This document shows positions 52,058 to 61,061 of a stretch of 64,000 nt of DNA, piece by piece. Made by a program: the position numbers and the translations under genes. Source of the DNA: Mesorhizobium sp. M4B.F.Ca.ET.203.01.1.1. GTDB taxonomy: Bacteria; Pseudomonadota; Alphaproteobacteria; Rhizobiales; Rhizobiaceae. Within the stretch, counting starts at the first letter, position 1; the number at the start of each line of letters is the position of its first letter. The notes under the pieces are model-generated. The model did no database searches and was not told the DNA's origin. It worked only from the letters and a program-made list of their open reading frames with translations. The stretch is taken from NCBI RefSeq assembly GCF_004791025.1, contig NZ_SRUO01000007.1, positions 62,001-126,000 of the forward strand. The letters are read 5' to 3'.

Positions 52058-52525
52058 GTGGTAAAACACGTATTGAAGCGCGTCCTGATGATGCTTGCCG
52101 GCTATCTGGTCGCGGTGCTTGTCGGGCTGATCGCGGTGGCGGCGATCTATGGGATACTCAGTTCGCTGCCCAACGCGCCAGCCTATTTCGACCTCATGGG
52201 CGTCAGTCCGATCGCGGTCCTGCTGGTGCCGCCGCTCGGCATGTTCGTCTACTTCCTGACGATCATCCTGACCTGGATGCAAACCCTCGTCTTCGCGCTG
52301 ATCGCAGAGTTCTTTTCGTTGCGCAGCTTCCTGCTGCACATGGTCTTCGGCGCCATCGCGGCGGCGGCGGGTTTCGCGCTGATCTGGCCGGACGCGCCGG
52401 AGAGTCCGGAGCGCTGGGCCGACACGGGCATCATCGCCGCCGCCGGCTCGGTTGCCGGCCTGATCTACTGGCTGATCGCCGGGCGCGACGCCGGCTTCAG
52501 GCGTCCGCTTTTCGAGCGTGCCTGA
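52058..52525 (+). CDS. Four-helix membrane protein of unknown function
   Basis: The GTG at 52058, just after a GGGG stretch, gives 155 residues. Four hydrophobic helices are visible, among them VLMMLAGYLVAVLVGLIAVA, AVLLVPPLGMFVYFLTIILT and HMVFGAIAAAAGFALIWP. A short basic tail closes it. No family is recognised. It lies between the PepSY-like and L,D-transpeptidase genes. Confidence 0.65.
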   Translation: MVKHVLKRVLMMLAGYLVAVLVGLIAVAAIYGILSSLPNAPAYFDLMGVSPIAVLLVPPLGMFVYFLTIILTWMQTLVFALIAEFFSLRSFLLHMVFGAIAAAAGFALIWPDAPESPERWADTGIIAAAGSVAGLIYWLIAGRDAGFRRPLFERA

Positions 52526-52534
52526 GGGTGCCGA

Positions 52535-54424
52535 CTAGCTCGCCGGAGACCGCACTGCCTCGGTCGCGTCGAGCGCCTGCATCAGCCGCGTGTCGCGATC
52601 ATAGACGTCGTCGAAGTATTCGACATTGCCGGCCAGGTCGGGCCACGCGGTGAAATAGGCGACATAGACCGGGATGGTGCGGGTCACCTTTTCGGTCGAA
52701 TGCCCGTGCTTCAGCTTCTCGGCGACATAGTCGACCGAGGTACCGAGCACCGCCGCCGCCATGCCGCGCGGGTCCTGCAGGCGCACGCAGCCATGGCTCA
52801 GCGCCCGCATGTCGCGCTCGAAGAAGGACTTCTGCGGCGTGTCGTGCATGTAGATGGCATGCTTGTTGGGGAACAGGATCTTCAGCTCGCCCAGAGCATT
52901 GGCCTCGCTCGGCTGCTGGCGCACGCTGTAGGGAATGTTGGCGCCGTAGGCGCCCCAATTGACCGCCGATGACGGCACGCGCCGCCCGCTCGAATCAGTC
53001 ACCTCGTAGCCGGCGCGGTCGAGATAGCCGGGATCGTTGCGCAGCCTGGGCAGCATCTCGTTGACGATGATCGACTGCGGCACACCCCAATAGGGATGGA
53101 AATCGACCTGCTCGATCTGGTCGTAGAAGAAAGCGGTCTGGTTGGTGACCTTGCCGACGACGACGCGGGTCTTCAGCTTCTCTTCGCCATTGTCGATGTA
53201 GCTGGCGGTGAAGGCCGGTTGGTTGATGAAGACGCGCGGACTACCGAGGTCGGAAGGCAGCCAGCGCAGTTCTTCCAGCGCGACCTTGACCTTGGTGACC
53301 TTGTCGGCCTTGGAGGTTCCGGCCAGCGAAGCGACCGTGCGCGGCCCGATGACGCCGTCGCCCTTCATGCCGGCCCGCTTCTGCACCGCCTTGATGACCG
53401 GCACCAGCTCTGGATCGTAGAGTTCGCTCTTGCCCAGCCTGGCGAGGACGTCGCCATAGTCGCCGCCCATCTCGTCGTCGAGGTTGCGCGCGATCAGCGT
53501 CAAAAGCTTCGGCAGTTCGGGGCTGCTCTCGCCGGGCTTCAGCAACAGCTTGGGATCGACGACGATCTCGTTCTCCTCGCTCGCCTGCAGCGCTTCCAGC
53601 TCGACGCGCAGCGCCTGATACTCCGGGTTCTGCGGGTGTCGCGATTCCAGATAAGTGCGCACCTCCTGCGTATGCGCCAGCGTCTTCAGAACGCCTTCCA
53701 TGTCCAGCGGCTTGGCCGGGAAATCATAGTAGCCGGTCATGCGATTGGGTTCGACGCGGCCGCTCTGGGCATCATGGGCATAGCGCAGCACGCGCGCCGA
53801 CAGCGCCATCTCGAAGCGGACGAGCTCCTTCAGGCGCTCGTTCGCGCTGGCCGGGGATGACGCGGCTGGAACGTCGACCGTATAGTCGGCGGGCGTCAGG
53901 CCGTAGCTCGCCGCCTCGCCAAGTACCCGCACCGCATCCTGCGCGCGGCTGTTCGGAGCTGTATCCGTCACCCAGATGAAATCCGGGTTGGCCGAGTAAT
54001 AAGCGATCAGCGCCTTGGCGATGTAGGGCTCGGCATAAAGCTCATAGTCTCCGAGTCCGGCGATCGCCTCATGGAAGGCATTGCCGGTCACCGACGGCAC
54101 GAAGGCTGCGTCCTGTGGCTTCTCCGGCTCCGTTGCCGCTGCCGGCGCCGGCGACGACGTCAGCGCGGCGAAGTCGACACGCACCAGACGGTCGGCCTTG
54201 TAGGTGTAGTAGGACGGGCTGCTGATCTTGGAGCCGCCGCCACCCGGCACCTTGTTGGGCTTCGGCTTGGGCGGCGGCGGGAATTCGCCTTGCGGGTTAT
54301 GCCGGACGCCGCCACCGAACAGCATGTCGAACAGGCCCTGTGCGCTCGCCTGCGGCATGCCGAGGCTCAGCGCCGCAGCGACCGCAAGCGGCATCACCGT
54401 GGCCTTGTTTCCGAAAATTCTCAT
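52535..54424 (-). CDS. L,D-transpeptidase, YcbB-type
   Basis: This is a 629-residue periplasmic enzyme that makes 3-3 peptidoglycan cross-links. A signal peptide (MRIFGNKATVMPLAVAAALS) is followed by a Pro-rich linker and a scaffold domain. A peptidoglycan-binding motif, VQKRAGMKGDGVIGPRTVAS, is followed by the YkuD catalytic domain with IYMHDTPQK and ALSHGCVRLQDP. The catalytic Cys is residue 546. The layout and length match the YcbB group. It converges on the four-helix membrane protein gene. Confidence 0.92.
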   Translation of the reverse strand: MRIFGNKATVMPLAVAAALSLGMPQASAQGLFDMLFGGGVRHNPQGEFPPPPKPKPNKVPGGGGSKISSPSYYTYKADRLVRVDFAALTSSPAPAAATEPEKPQDAAFVPSVTGNAFHEAIAGLGDYELYAEPYIAKALIAYYSANPDFIWVTDTAPNSRAQDAVRVLGEAASYGLTPADYTVDVPAASSPASANERLKELVRFEMALSARVLRYAHDAQSGRVEPNRMTGYYDFPAKPLDMEGVLKTLAHTQEVRTYLESRHPQNPEYQALRVELEALQASEENEIVVDPKLLLKPGESSPELPKLLTLIARNLDDEMGGDYGDVLARLGKSELYDPELVPVIKAVQKRAGMKGDGVIGPRTVASLAGTSKADKVTKVKVALEELRWLPSDLGSPRVFINQPAFTASYIDNGEEKLKTRVVVGKVTNQTAFFYDQIEQVDFHPYWGVPQSIIVNEMLPRLRNDPGYLDRAGYEVTDSSGRRVPSSAVNWGAYGANIPYSVRQQPSEANALGELKILFPNKHAIYMHDTPQKSFFERDMRALSHGCVRLQDPRGMAAAVLGTSVDYVAEKLKHGHSTEKVTRTIPVYVAYFTAWPDLAGNVEYFDDVYDRDTRLMQALDATEAVRSPAS

Positions 54425-54832
54425 GATCACCCGCTCCGGTTGTGAACCGGCTCCCGTTCCGCGCCGCTAGACGGTCACGCCCACCGCATGGCGGATGTAA
54501 GGCGCGATTATACCGATTCATACCGATTTCGTTAAGCTTCCATAAATTTCGGCGCGCCTGTTGCAGAACAGTTTCACAAGTTTGTGACGGCCTTGGGCGA
54601 ACCGGCTTTGGCCTGTACCGGTTGCATCGGGCGCTGGCGCAGCAGTCCGTGATCGAGGCGGCGCCGGCGACGAATCAGCCCCCGGTCCGGCTCCGCCGGG
54701 GGACGATGCCGGACGGTTGTGGAGACGGCCGGGCGATGGAGGCATAGGCGCATCGCCGGCCTCGGCGCGGCGTGACAAACGTCGGCCGTTGTGCTGGAAA
54801 TCCTCAAGACCAGCCTCGAGAGGTATGCGCCG
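54425..54832. other. Intergenic region with a GC-rich hairpin
   Basis: The 408 bp between the L,D-transpeptidase and rhodanese genes hold a perfect 7-bp stem CCCCCGG/CCGGGGG (54679-54702, 10-nt loop). No T-run follows. An in-frame GTG at 54791 could lengthen the rhodanese by 14 residues. Confidence 0.35.
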
Positions 54833-55234
54833 GTGAAAAAGGGATATCGACAACTGCTCGATGAGGCCAATGCCGAGATCGAGGTGGTTTCGCCGGAGGA
54901 AGCGGCGGGGCTGATCGAGGACGAGGATACGATCTTCGTCGACCTGCGCGATCCGCGCGAAGTCGAGCGCGACGGCAGGATACCAGGCGCCAGGCATGTG
55001 ACGCGCGGCATGCTGGAATTCTGGATCGATCCGGAAAGCCCCTACCACAAGCCGTTCTTCGCCTCGGGCAAGAGTTTTGTCTTCTTCTGCGCCGGCGGCT
55101 GGCGCTCGGCCCTGGCCACCAAGACGGCGCAGGACATGGGGCTTTCACCGGTCAAGCACATCCTCGGCGGTTTCACCGCCTGGAAAGCGGCCGGGCTGCC
55201 GGTCGAGCCCGGGCAGAAGAAGAATGCCGACTGA
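54833..55234 (+). CDS. Rhodanese-like sulfurtransferase
   Basis: A 133-residue single-domain rhodanese begins at a GTG with AGAGG nine bases upstream. It has FVDLRDPREVERDGRIPGAR, the typical CH2A block, and the catalytic loop FFCAGGWRSALAT with Cys86. GGFTAWKAAGLPVE closes the fold. It probably transfers sulfane sulphur in the cytoplasm. No partner gene is next to it. Confidence 0.88.
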   Translation: MKKGYRQLLDEANAEIEVVSPEEAAGLIEDEDTIFVDLRDPREVERDGRIPGARHVTRGMLEFWIDPESPYHKPFFASGKSFVFFCAGGWRSALATKTAQDMGLSPVKHILGGFTAWKAAGLPVEPGQKKNAD

Positions 55235-55241
55235 CCGCGCT

Positions 55242-56153
55242 TCAATGCATGAGCGTCGATTCGCCATGCCCGATCGCGAAGCGGACGGCGTGTTCGACCA
55301 CGCCCTTGTCGGCGAGGATGCGGCGATGGCCGAGCCCGTCGGCCCAATGCAGGCTGACGTGATCGCCGGCGCCGGCATAGCGCGTGGCATGGTCGGCCGA
55401 GACCTCGCGGTCGTCGGGCGCATGGATGACCAGCGTCGGCACCAGCGCTTCCGCTAGCTGGCGGTCGCCGGTGAATTCGCCGAGCGGCCTGCCGGAGAGC
55501 TTTTCGACGCGGTCGGCCATGGCAAGCTGCGAACGCGGACCGACATTGAGCATGCGGCTGAAGTCGGCGAAGATCGCCGGCAAGGAACTCGGCGCCGCGA
55601 TCAGCACCAGCCTGTCGGCGGCAACGGGCTGGATGCCCCTGACGGAACCGGCGACGGCGTTGGCGGCAACGGCGCCGCCGAAGGAATGGCCGACGATCGC
55701 ACTGAATGGCCCGAACCATTCGCCGGCGACCTTCGCCGCCTCGACCGCATTGACCATGTTCAGGCGGCGGCCCTGCGACTGGCCGTGGCCCGGCAGGTCG
55801 AGCGAGACGACCCTGTAGCCCGCCCGGCGATAGCCTTCGATCAGCGTGCGCATGTATTCGGTGCGCGAGCGCCAGCCATGGATGACGAGCACGGTGCCGG
55901 CGGCCGCCCTGCCGGGCTCGGATCGGAATTCATGCACCATGACGCAGCCGGTCTTCGTTTTCAGCCGGTGATGGCGCGCCTCGGTCATGAAGGCCGCAGC
56001 CCGGTCTACGGCGCGGCGTTCGCCGTCGCTGAGGGCTTTCACATTGGGCGTGCGGCAGAACAATTCGAACGCGGCCCGGCCGCTGAGGCGGGGCGCCACA
56101 TGCTCGGCCGCGCCGAACACGCCCCGGATGACCTTCAGTCCAAATGATGCCAT
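55242..56153 (-). CDS. Alpha/beta hydrolase
   Basis: This 303-residue hydrolase has the oxyanion block VLVIHGWRSRTEYM and the lid segment LDLPGHGQSQGR. The nucleophile elbow is GHSFGG (Ser). The acid Asp is in VIHAPDDREVS and the catalytic His in DGLGHRRIL. There is no signal peptide. The substrate is unknown. It is divergent from the marR-type gene, whose operators lie in the shared promoter region. Confidence 0.88.
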   Translation of the reverse strand: MASFGLKVIRGVFGAAEHVAPRLSGRAAFELFCRTPNVKALSDGERRAVDRAAAFMTEARHHRLKTKTGCVMVHEFRSEPGRAAAGTVLVIHGWRSRTEYMRTLIEGYRRAGYRVVSLDLPGHGQSQGRRLNMVNAVEAAKVAGEWFGPFSAIVGHSFGGAVAANAVAGSVRGIQPVAADRLVLIAAPSSLPAIFADFSRMLNVGPRSQLAMADRVEKLSGRPLGEFTGDRQLAEALVPTLVIHAPDDREVSADHATRYAGAGDHVSLHWADGLGHRRILADKGVVEHAVRFAIGHGESTLMH

Positions 56154-56172
56154 AGTGGCGATCCATCCATTC

Positions 56173-56206
56173 GTTCAAGCATGAACATAATAGTTCAAAC
56201 ATGAAC
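56173..56206. promoter_or_regulatory. Tandem MarR-type operators covering a start codon
   Basis: Two 14-bp copies, GTTCAAGCATGAAC (56173-56186) and GTTCAAACATGAAC (56193-56206), are 20 bp apart centre to centre. Each has GTTCA/TGAAC arms. The second contains the ATG of the MarR gene (56201). Confidence 0.75.
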
Positions 56207-56653
56207 ATTAAACAAGACCTGCCCTGGGACAACCCGCGCTTTCGCAACTGGGTCGCGGTGGCGCGTGCCTGCCATGTGGTGGAGCGCACGCTGGCAGTGA
56301 AGCTGGTGCCGCTGGATCTCAAGCCGGCGCAGCTCGACGTGCTGATGAACCTCTACCGCCATCCCGGCATGTCGCAGCATGACCTAGCCCGCAAGCTCTT
56401 GGTCGGCCGTTCCAACATCACCATGCTGCTGCCGCAACTGGAAACCCGCGGCTTGCTGCGCCGCGAGGGCGACGAGAAGGACAAGCGCGTGCTCAGGCTC
56501 AGCCTGACCGTGGAAGGCGAAGCCCTGCTGATGCAGGCGCTGAAGGTTCACATGGCGCTGATCGAGAAGGCTATGAGCCAGTCGACTGCGGAGCAGTGCG
56601 ACATGATCGGCGAGCAGATGCGCAAGATCGCCGATGTGCTGAAGGAAGCCTGA
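56201..56653 (+). CDS. MarR-family transcriptional regulator
   Basis: This 150-residue winged-helix repressor has an N-terminal dimer helix. The HTH is QHDLARKLLVGRSNITMLLP, preceded by LKPAQLDVLMNLYRHPGMS, and the wing is DEKDKRVLRLSLTVEG. It is probably autoregulated and controls the divergent hydrolase through the two operators at its start. There is no ribosome binding site before the ATG; a CATAAT -10-like box at 56185-56190 would make the transcript leaderless. Confidence 0.88.
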   Translation: MNIKQDLPWDNPRFRNWVAVARACHVVERTLAVKLVPLDLKPAQLDVLMNLYRHPGMSQHDLARKLLVGRSNITMLLPQLETRGLLRREGDEKDKRVLRLSLTVEGEALLMQALKVHMALIEKAMSQSTAEQCDMIGEQMRKIADVLKEA

Positions 56654-56719
56654 GCGCCGGGCGCTCTCCAGGAGTGTTGAGATTCAGGTCAGGCCGGCCT
56701 CACCTGAATAGCAACGCAC

Positions 56720-57331
56720 CTACCACATCGTCTTCTTTGCCCGCTCTGGCCATTCCTTGTCATAGGTCTCGCCGTCGATGCTCTGGCGGCTGGTGACCTC
56801 GAGGATCCGGCCGGGCGTCGGCAGCGATTTCGGATCGACATGTTTCGCCGGGTTCCAGAGCTCCGACCGGACGATGGCGCGGGCGCACTGGAAATAGACC
56901 GAATCGACCGCAATCACCGTGACCGAACGCGCCGGCTTGCCGTCTACGGTGAACGAGGCGCAGACCTCGGCGTCGGTGGTGATATGAGCACGGCCGTTGA
57001 CGCGCAGCGTGGTGCCGGACCCCGGCACCAGAAACAGCAGGCCGACGCGCGGATCGCGCAGGATGTTCTTCAGCGAATCGGCGCGATTGTTGCCGCGGCG
57101 GTCCGGCATCATCAGTGTCTTCGGATCGTGGATGCGCACGAAGCCGCCGAGGTCGCCGCGCGGCGAGCAGTCGAGCCCCTCCGGCCCGGCGGTCGCCAGT
57201 GCGGCGAAGGGCGAGGTCTCGATGAAGGCGGCGTATTCGGGAATGATGTGGTCGAGTTCCTTGACGATCGAGGCTTCGCCCGGAATGCCGTAGAGCGCTT
57301 CAAGCTGTTCGACTGATGTGATGACAGACAT
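56720..57331 (-). CDS. Pyridoxamine 5'-phosphate oxidase-like FMN protein
   Basis: This 203-residue flavin-binding protein has SPFAALATAGPEGLDCSPRG and DRRGNNRADSLKNILRDPRV followed by VGLLFLVPGSG, the conserved core of the FMN-dependent PPOX group. It ends in a basic tail that has lost the classical PdxH substrate residues. It probably acts as an FMN reductase or nitro/haem-related enzyme. The ATG at 57331 fits the family start; the frame is open to 57502. Confidence 0.85.
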   Translation of the reverse strand: MSVITSVEQLEALYGIPGEASIVKELDHIIPEYAAFIETSPFAALATAGPEGLDCSPRGDLGGFVRIHDPKTLMMPDRRGNNRADSLKNILRDPRVGLLFLVPGSGTTLRVNGRAHITTDAEVCASFTVDGKPARSVTVIAVDSVYFQCARAIVRSELWNPAKHVDPKSLPTPGRILEVTSRQSIDGETYDKEWPERAKKTMW

Positions 57332-57405
57332 CTGTTTCGTCTCCGAACCTTTGCCGGCGCTACTCCACATCCATGACGCCTTGACGACAAGGCGGATGGC
57401 AAGAC

Positions 57406-57759
57406 CTAACGGTCGCGACCGAGGCCTTTCTCGGTCAATTCGGCGAGATAGGCATTCCAGCGCGCCTCCTTCTCGTGACCAAGCGCATGCAGGTAGTTCC
57501 ACGTGTAGATGCCGGTGTCGTGGAAGTCGTCGAAAGTGATGCGCACCGCATAATTGCCGACCGGCTCGATCTTGAGGATGGCGACATTGCGCTTGCCGGG
57601 CACGGTGACGCGCTGCTCCGGCGAATGGCCCTGCACTTCCGCCGAGGGCGACAGCACGCGCAGCAGCTCGGCCGGCAATTCGAACGGATGATGGTCCGGA
57701 AAGGTGACGGTAAGCAGCTTGCGGTCCTTCGAGACCCGGAGTTCCTTCGGCGCTGTCAT
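57406..57759 (-). CDS. DUF971 domain protein
   Basis: This 117-residue protein has the DUF971 pattern: ELRVSKDRKLLTVTFPDHHP, FELPAELLRVLSPSAE, GNYAVRITFDDFHDTGIYTW and NYLHALG. It lacks the zinc-binding Cys residues of the gamma-butyrobetaine hydroxylase N-domain. The role is unknown, but it is often found near Fe-S or molybdenum cofactor genes and here is divergent from moaA. The ATG at 57759 matches the family start. Confidence 0.85.
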   Translation of the reverse strand: MTAPKELRVSKDRKLLTVTFPDHHPFELPAELLRVLSPSAEVQGHSPEQRVTVPGKRNVAILKIEPVGNYAVRITFDDFHDTGIYTWNYLHALGHEKEARWNAYLAELTEKGLGRDR

Positions 57760-57959
57760 GCGGATCGTTCCTGCGTCATTTCCACCCTTCCCTACGCTGC
57801 TTCGCCGCAGGCGAAAAGGCCATTGCAGGGCGGCCGACACGCGATGTCGGTGGGGGAATGTTACCAAAGATCAAGACCGGCTATCTTGAATGAAAGGCCG
57901 TATCGTATCACATAGCGGTATATAACGACGCCGTTCGCGGCCACGGGAAACGCAAAAGC

Positions 57960-58955
57960 ATGGACATGATCGATCCTTTCGGTCGAACGATCAGCTACCT
58001 GCGCGTGTCGGTCACCGACCGCTGCGATTTCCGCTGCACCTATTGCATGGCCGAGGACATGACCTTCCTGCCCAAGAAGGATCTCCTGTCGCTTGAAGAG
58101 CTCGACCGGCTCTGCACCGTCTTCATCGAAAAGGGCGTGCGGAAACTGCGCCTCACCGGCGGCGAGCCGCTGGTGCGCAAGAACATCATGCACCTCGTGC
58201 GCCAGCTGTCGCGGCATCTGAAGAGCGGCGCGCTGGAAGAGCTGACGCTGACCACCAACGGCTCGCAGCTGTCGCGCTTCGCCGCCGAGCTCGCCGATTG
58301 CGGGGTCGAGCGCATCAACGTCTCGCTGGACACGCTCGACGCCGACAAGTTCCACCAGATCACCCGCTGGGGCCATCTCGGCAAGGTCATGGAAGGCATC
58401 GACGCCGCCCAGGCGGCCGGGCTGAAGGTCAAGCTCAACGCGGTGGCGCTGAAAGACTTCAACGACGAGGAACTGCCCGAGATGATGCGCTGGGCGCATG
58501 GCCGTGGCATGGACCTCACCGTCATCGAAACCATGCCGATGGGCGAAATCGACGCCGACCGCACCGACCAGTACCTGCCGCTGTCGTTGCTCAGGGCCCA
58601 GCTCGAGCGCCAGTTCACGCTGAGCGACATCCCCTACAAGACCGGCGGCCCGGCCCGTTACGTCCATGTCGCCGAGACCGGCGGCAGGCTAGGCTTCATC
58701 ACCCCGATGACGCATAATTTCTGCGAAAACTGCAACCGCGTCAGGCTGACCTGCACCGGCACCCTCTATATGTGCCTCGGTCAGGAAGACGCCGCCGACT
58801 TGCGCGCGCCGTTGCGTGCGTCCGAAGGCAACGAGCTGGTCTCCGCGGCAATCGAGGAGGCGATCGGGCGCAAGCCCAAGGGCCATGACTTCGTCATCGA
58901 CCGCCGCACCAGCCGGCCGGCGGTGTCCCGGCATATGAGCGTCACCGGCGGCTGA
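57960..58955 (+). CDS. moaA: GTP 3',8-cyclase MoaA
   Basis: This 331-residue radical SAM enzyme starts molybdenum cofactor synthesis by cyclising GTP. The SAM cluster is C22, C26 and C29 (CDFRCTYC); [11 protein letters not shown] is the SAM-binding GGEP motif. The C-terminal cluster is in [20 protein letters not shown], and the protein ends in the conserved Gly-Gly. It stands with mobA and mobB 2 kb downstream. Confidence 0.95.
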   Translation: MDMIDPFGRTISYLRVSVTDRCDFRCTYCMAEDMTFLPKKDLLSLEELDRLCTVFIEKGVRKLRLTGGEPLVRKNIMHLVRQLSRHLKSGALEELTLTTNGSQLSRFAAELADCGVERINVSLDTLDADKFHQITRWGHLGKVMEGIDAAQAAGLKVKLNAVALKDFNDEELPEMMRWAHGRGMDLTVIETMPMGEIDADRTDQYLPLSLLRAQLERQFTLSDIPYKTGGPARYVHVAETGGRLGFITPMTHNFCENCNRVRLTCTGTLYMCLGQEDAADLRAPLRASEGNELVSAAIEEAIGRKPKGHDFVIDRRTSRPAVSRHMSVTGG

Positions 58956-59007
58956 TCTTTTCCGCCATTGAGGCAAGGATCGCCTCCGTCATTGGCTGGA
59001 GACTGGC

Positions 59008-59481
59008 TTGAAGCACCTTTTCCCGACCCTGGCCATCGCAGCGTTGAGCATCGCAGCGGCAGCCAGCGCCGCGCCGTTCACCTACACCAATCAGCGCTTT
59101 GGCACCGTCTGCACCTTTCCGGACGAGATCTTCAGCATTCGCGAGCCCGAGCCGGAGAATGGCGACGGGCAGCAATGGAGCGCGCCCGACGGAGCCAGCC
59201 TGATCTGCTCTGGCATCCTCAACGTCGATGACGACACGCCGAAAAGCTTTGTCTCCTCCGAGAAGGCCAGCGCCGAGCCAGGCTACAAGATCACCTACAG
59301 CAAGGCCGGCAAGGATTGGGCGGTGCTGTCCGGCATCAAGGACGGCAAGATCTTCTACGAGCGACGCCTGTTCGGAAAGGACGGCGTCATCCGCACGGTC
59401 TGGATCGAGTATTCGCAAGCTCTGAAATCGAAATACGATCCGCTTGTTGGCGTCATTGCCGGAAGCCTCAAGGGGCCGTGA
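59008..59481 (+). CDS. Exported protein of unknown function
   Basis: This 157-residue protein starts at a TTG with GGAG seven bases upstream. It has a signal peptide (MKHLFPTLAIAALSIAAAAS, cleaved after ASA). The mature part has one Cys pair (FGTVCTFPDE and SLICSGIL), and is mixed alpha/beta. No family is recognised. An overlapping minus-strand frame (58942-59418) was not accepted. Confidence 0.7.
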   Translation: MKHLFPTLAIAALSIAAAASAAPFTYTNQRFGTVCTFPDEIFSIREPEPENGDGQQWSAPDGASLICSGILNVDDDTPKSFVSSEKASAEPGYKITYSKAGKDWAVLSGIKDGKIFYERRLFGKDGVIRTVWIEYSQALKSKYDPLVGVIAGSLKGP

Positions 59482-59602
59482 GCATTTTGCGCCACACCAC
59501 GAAATAATCCTCGCCCGCCAAAGGGCGGCCGATTTACCGACTCGATGTTCCAGCCTAGCCTTCCAGTGGACGTGATTTTTTCACTCACAGGGGGAATGCA
59601 AC

Positions 59603-59959
59603 ATGCGCAAATTCATTCTTGCTCTTGCAATGCTCGGCTTTGCGGCGGCACCGGGGGCGGCGCAGTCGATCGGCGGCAACTATACGGTCGCCGGCACCAA
59701 TTTCGACGGCTCCGCCTATGGTGGCGAGGCGACCATCACGCTGACCAGCGAGACGACCTGCACCATCCATTGGGAAACCGGCGGATCGTCGTCCGACGGC
59801 ATCTGCATGCGCAACGACAATGCTTTCTCCGCCGGCTATGTGATGGGCAAGGAGATCGGCCTCGTCGTCTACAAGGTCGAGGAAGACGGCTCGCTGCACG
59901 GCCTCTGGACCATCGCCGGCAAGGAAAGCAGCGGCACCGAAGTGCTGACGCCGAAATAA
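59603..59959 (+). CDS. Small exported beta-rich protein
   Basis: This 118-residue protein has a signal peptide (MRKFILALAMLGFAAAPGAA). The mature part is beta-rich, with GNYTVAGTNFDGSAYGGEAT, a Cys pair (TTCTIHWET and GICMRN) and LHGLWTIAGKESSGTEVLTP. It looks like a small eight-strand domain often found in Rhizobiales, with no known function. GGGGGAA lies upstream of the ATG. Confidence 0.7.
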   Translation: MRKFILALAMLGFAAAPGAAQSIGGNYTVAGTNFDGSAYGGEATITLTSETTCTIHWETGGSSSDGICMRNDNAFSAGYVMGKEIGLVVYKVEEDGSLHGLWTIAGKESSGTEVLTPK

Positions 59960-59987
59960 GCCCTTTCGCCTTCGCGCCGATCTTTGC

Positions 59988-60012
59988 GGGCCACGGCGAC
60001 AAACCGTGGCCC
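59988..60012 (+). terminator. Stable hairpin, possible terminator
   Basis: A perfect 9-bp stem GGGCCACGG/CCGTGGCCC with a 7-nt loop lies 28 bp after the small exported protein gene. It has no long T-run, so termination is uncertain. Confidence 0.45.
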
Positions 60013-60071
60013 AGTGCTTTGGCGTTGCTGTTTTGCGGCCGGCTGATAGAGGCTGATCCAAAGCACAACCG

Positions 60072-61001
60072 GTGACGCCCTTGCCTCTTTCGCCAAACCT
60101 GCGCGGCGCGCTGTTCATGATGGTGGCCATGGTCGGCTTCACCCTCAACGACGCGATCACCAAATTCTCCTCCGAATCGATGAACATGGCGCAGGTCATG
60201 CTGATCCGCGGCGCCTTCGCCTCGCTGTTCGTCGGTCTGCTTGCCTGGCAACGCGGCGCGCTGGCAGCGCCACGGTCCATGCTGCAGCCGATGGTGGCGA
60301 TGCGCGTGGCCGGCGAAGCCGGCGCCACGGTCTCGTTCCTGGTCGCGCTGGCGCACCTGCCGATCGCCAACGTCTCGGCGGTGCTGCAGGCGCTGCCGCT
60401 GGCAGTGACCATGGGCGCGGCGCTTTTCTTCGGCGAAGGTGTCGGCTGGCGGCGCTGGCTGGCGATTGCCGTCGGCTTCGCCGGGGTGCTGGTCATCGTG
60501 AGGCCGGGCTTCGAAGGCTTCAGCATCTATTCGCTGCTGGCGCTGGCGAGCGTCGCCTGCTGCGCGGTGCGCGATCTCTCCACCAGGCGCATCCCGCAAG
60601 CGATCCCGACGCTTCTGGTATCGACCGCCACGGCGCTGGCCATGACGGTGCTGGGTGCGGCGCTGCTCGCCCCGATGGGCGGCTGGACGCCGATGAGCGG
60701 CAGGGCCACCGCGCTCCTGGCGCTCGCCGCGGTGCTGGTGCTCATCGGCTACCAGTTCATCATCATGGCAATGCGCTCCGGCGACATCTCCTTCATCGCG
60801 CCGTTCCGCTACACCGCCCTGCTCTGGTCGATCCTGCTCGGCCTCGTCATCTTCGGCGACATTCCGGACCTGCCGATGGTCATCGGCGCCACCATCATCG
60901 TCGGCTCCGGCCTCTACGCGCTCTATCGCGAACGCATCGTCGGCCGGCGGCAGACCGCCGCCGAAAGCGCTGGACCTGACATGGCGCCGGACGGCATATA
61001 G
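60072..61001 (+). CDS. EamA-family (DMT) transporter
   Basis: This 309-residue membrane protein has ten hydrophobic helices in two repeats of five. Typical positions include FTLNDAITKFSSESMNMAQV in helix 1 and the second-repeat ending RYTALLWSILLGLVIFGDIP. It probably exports metabolites. The start is a GTG at 60072. It lies directly before mobA, but a molybdenum role is not implied. Confidence 0.88.
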   Translation: MTPLPLSPNLRGALFMMVAMVGFTLNDAITKFSSESMNMAQVMLIRGAFASLFVGLLAWQRGALAAPRSMLQPMVAMRVAGEAGATVSFLVALAHLPIANVSAVLQALPLAVTMGAALFFGEGVGWRRWLAIAVGFAGVLVIVRPGFEGFSIYSLLALASVACCAVRDLSTRRIPQAIPTLLVSTATALAMTVLGAALLAPMGGWTPMSGRATALLALAAVLVLIGYQFIIMAMRSGDISFIAPFRYTALLWSILLGLVIFGDIPDLPMVIGATIIVGSGLYALYRERIVGRRQTAAESAGPDMAPDGI

Positions 61002-61061
61002 GACCAAGCCTTGGGGAAGCGCCTGCTGGCGGCAATTCCGGGCGGCAAGAGACAGCGGACA

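Noticed and set aside
57868..57959. Possible molybdenum cofactor riboswitch before moaA
   Set aside because: The 92-bp gap is too short for the known motif and shows no matching stems.
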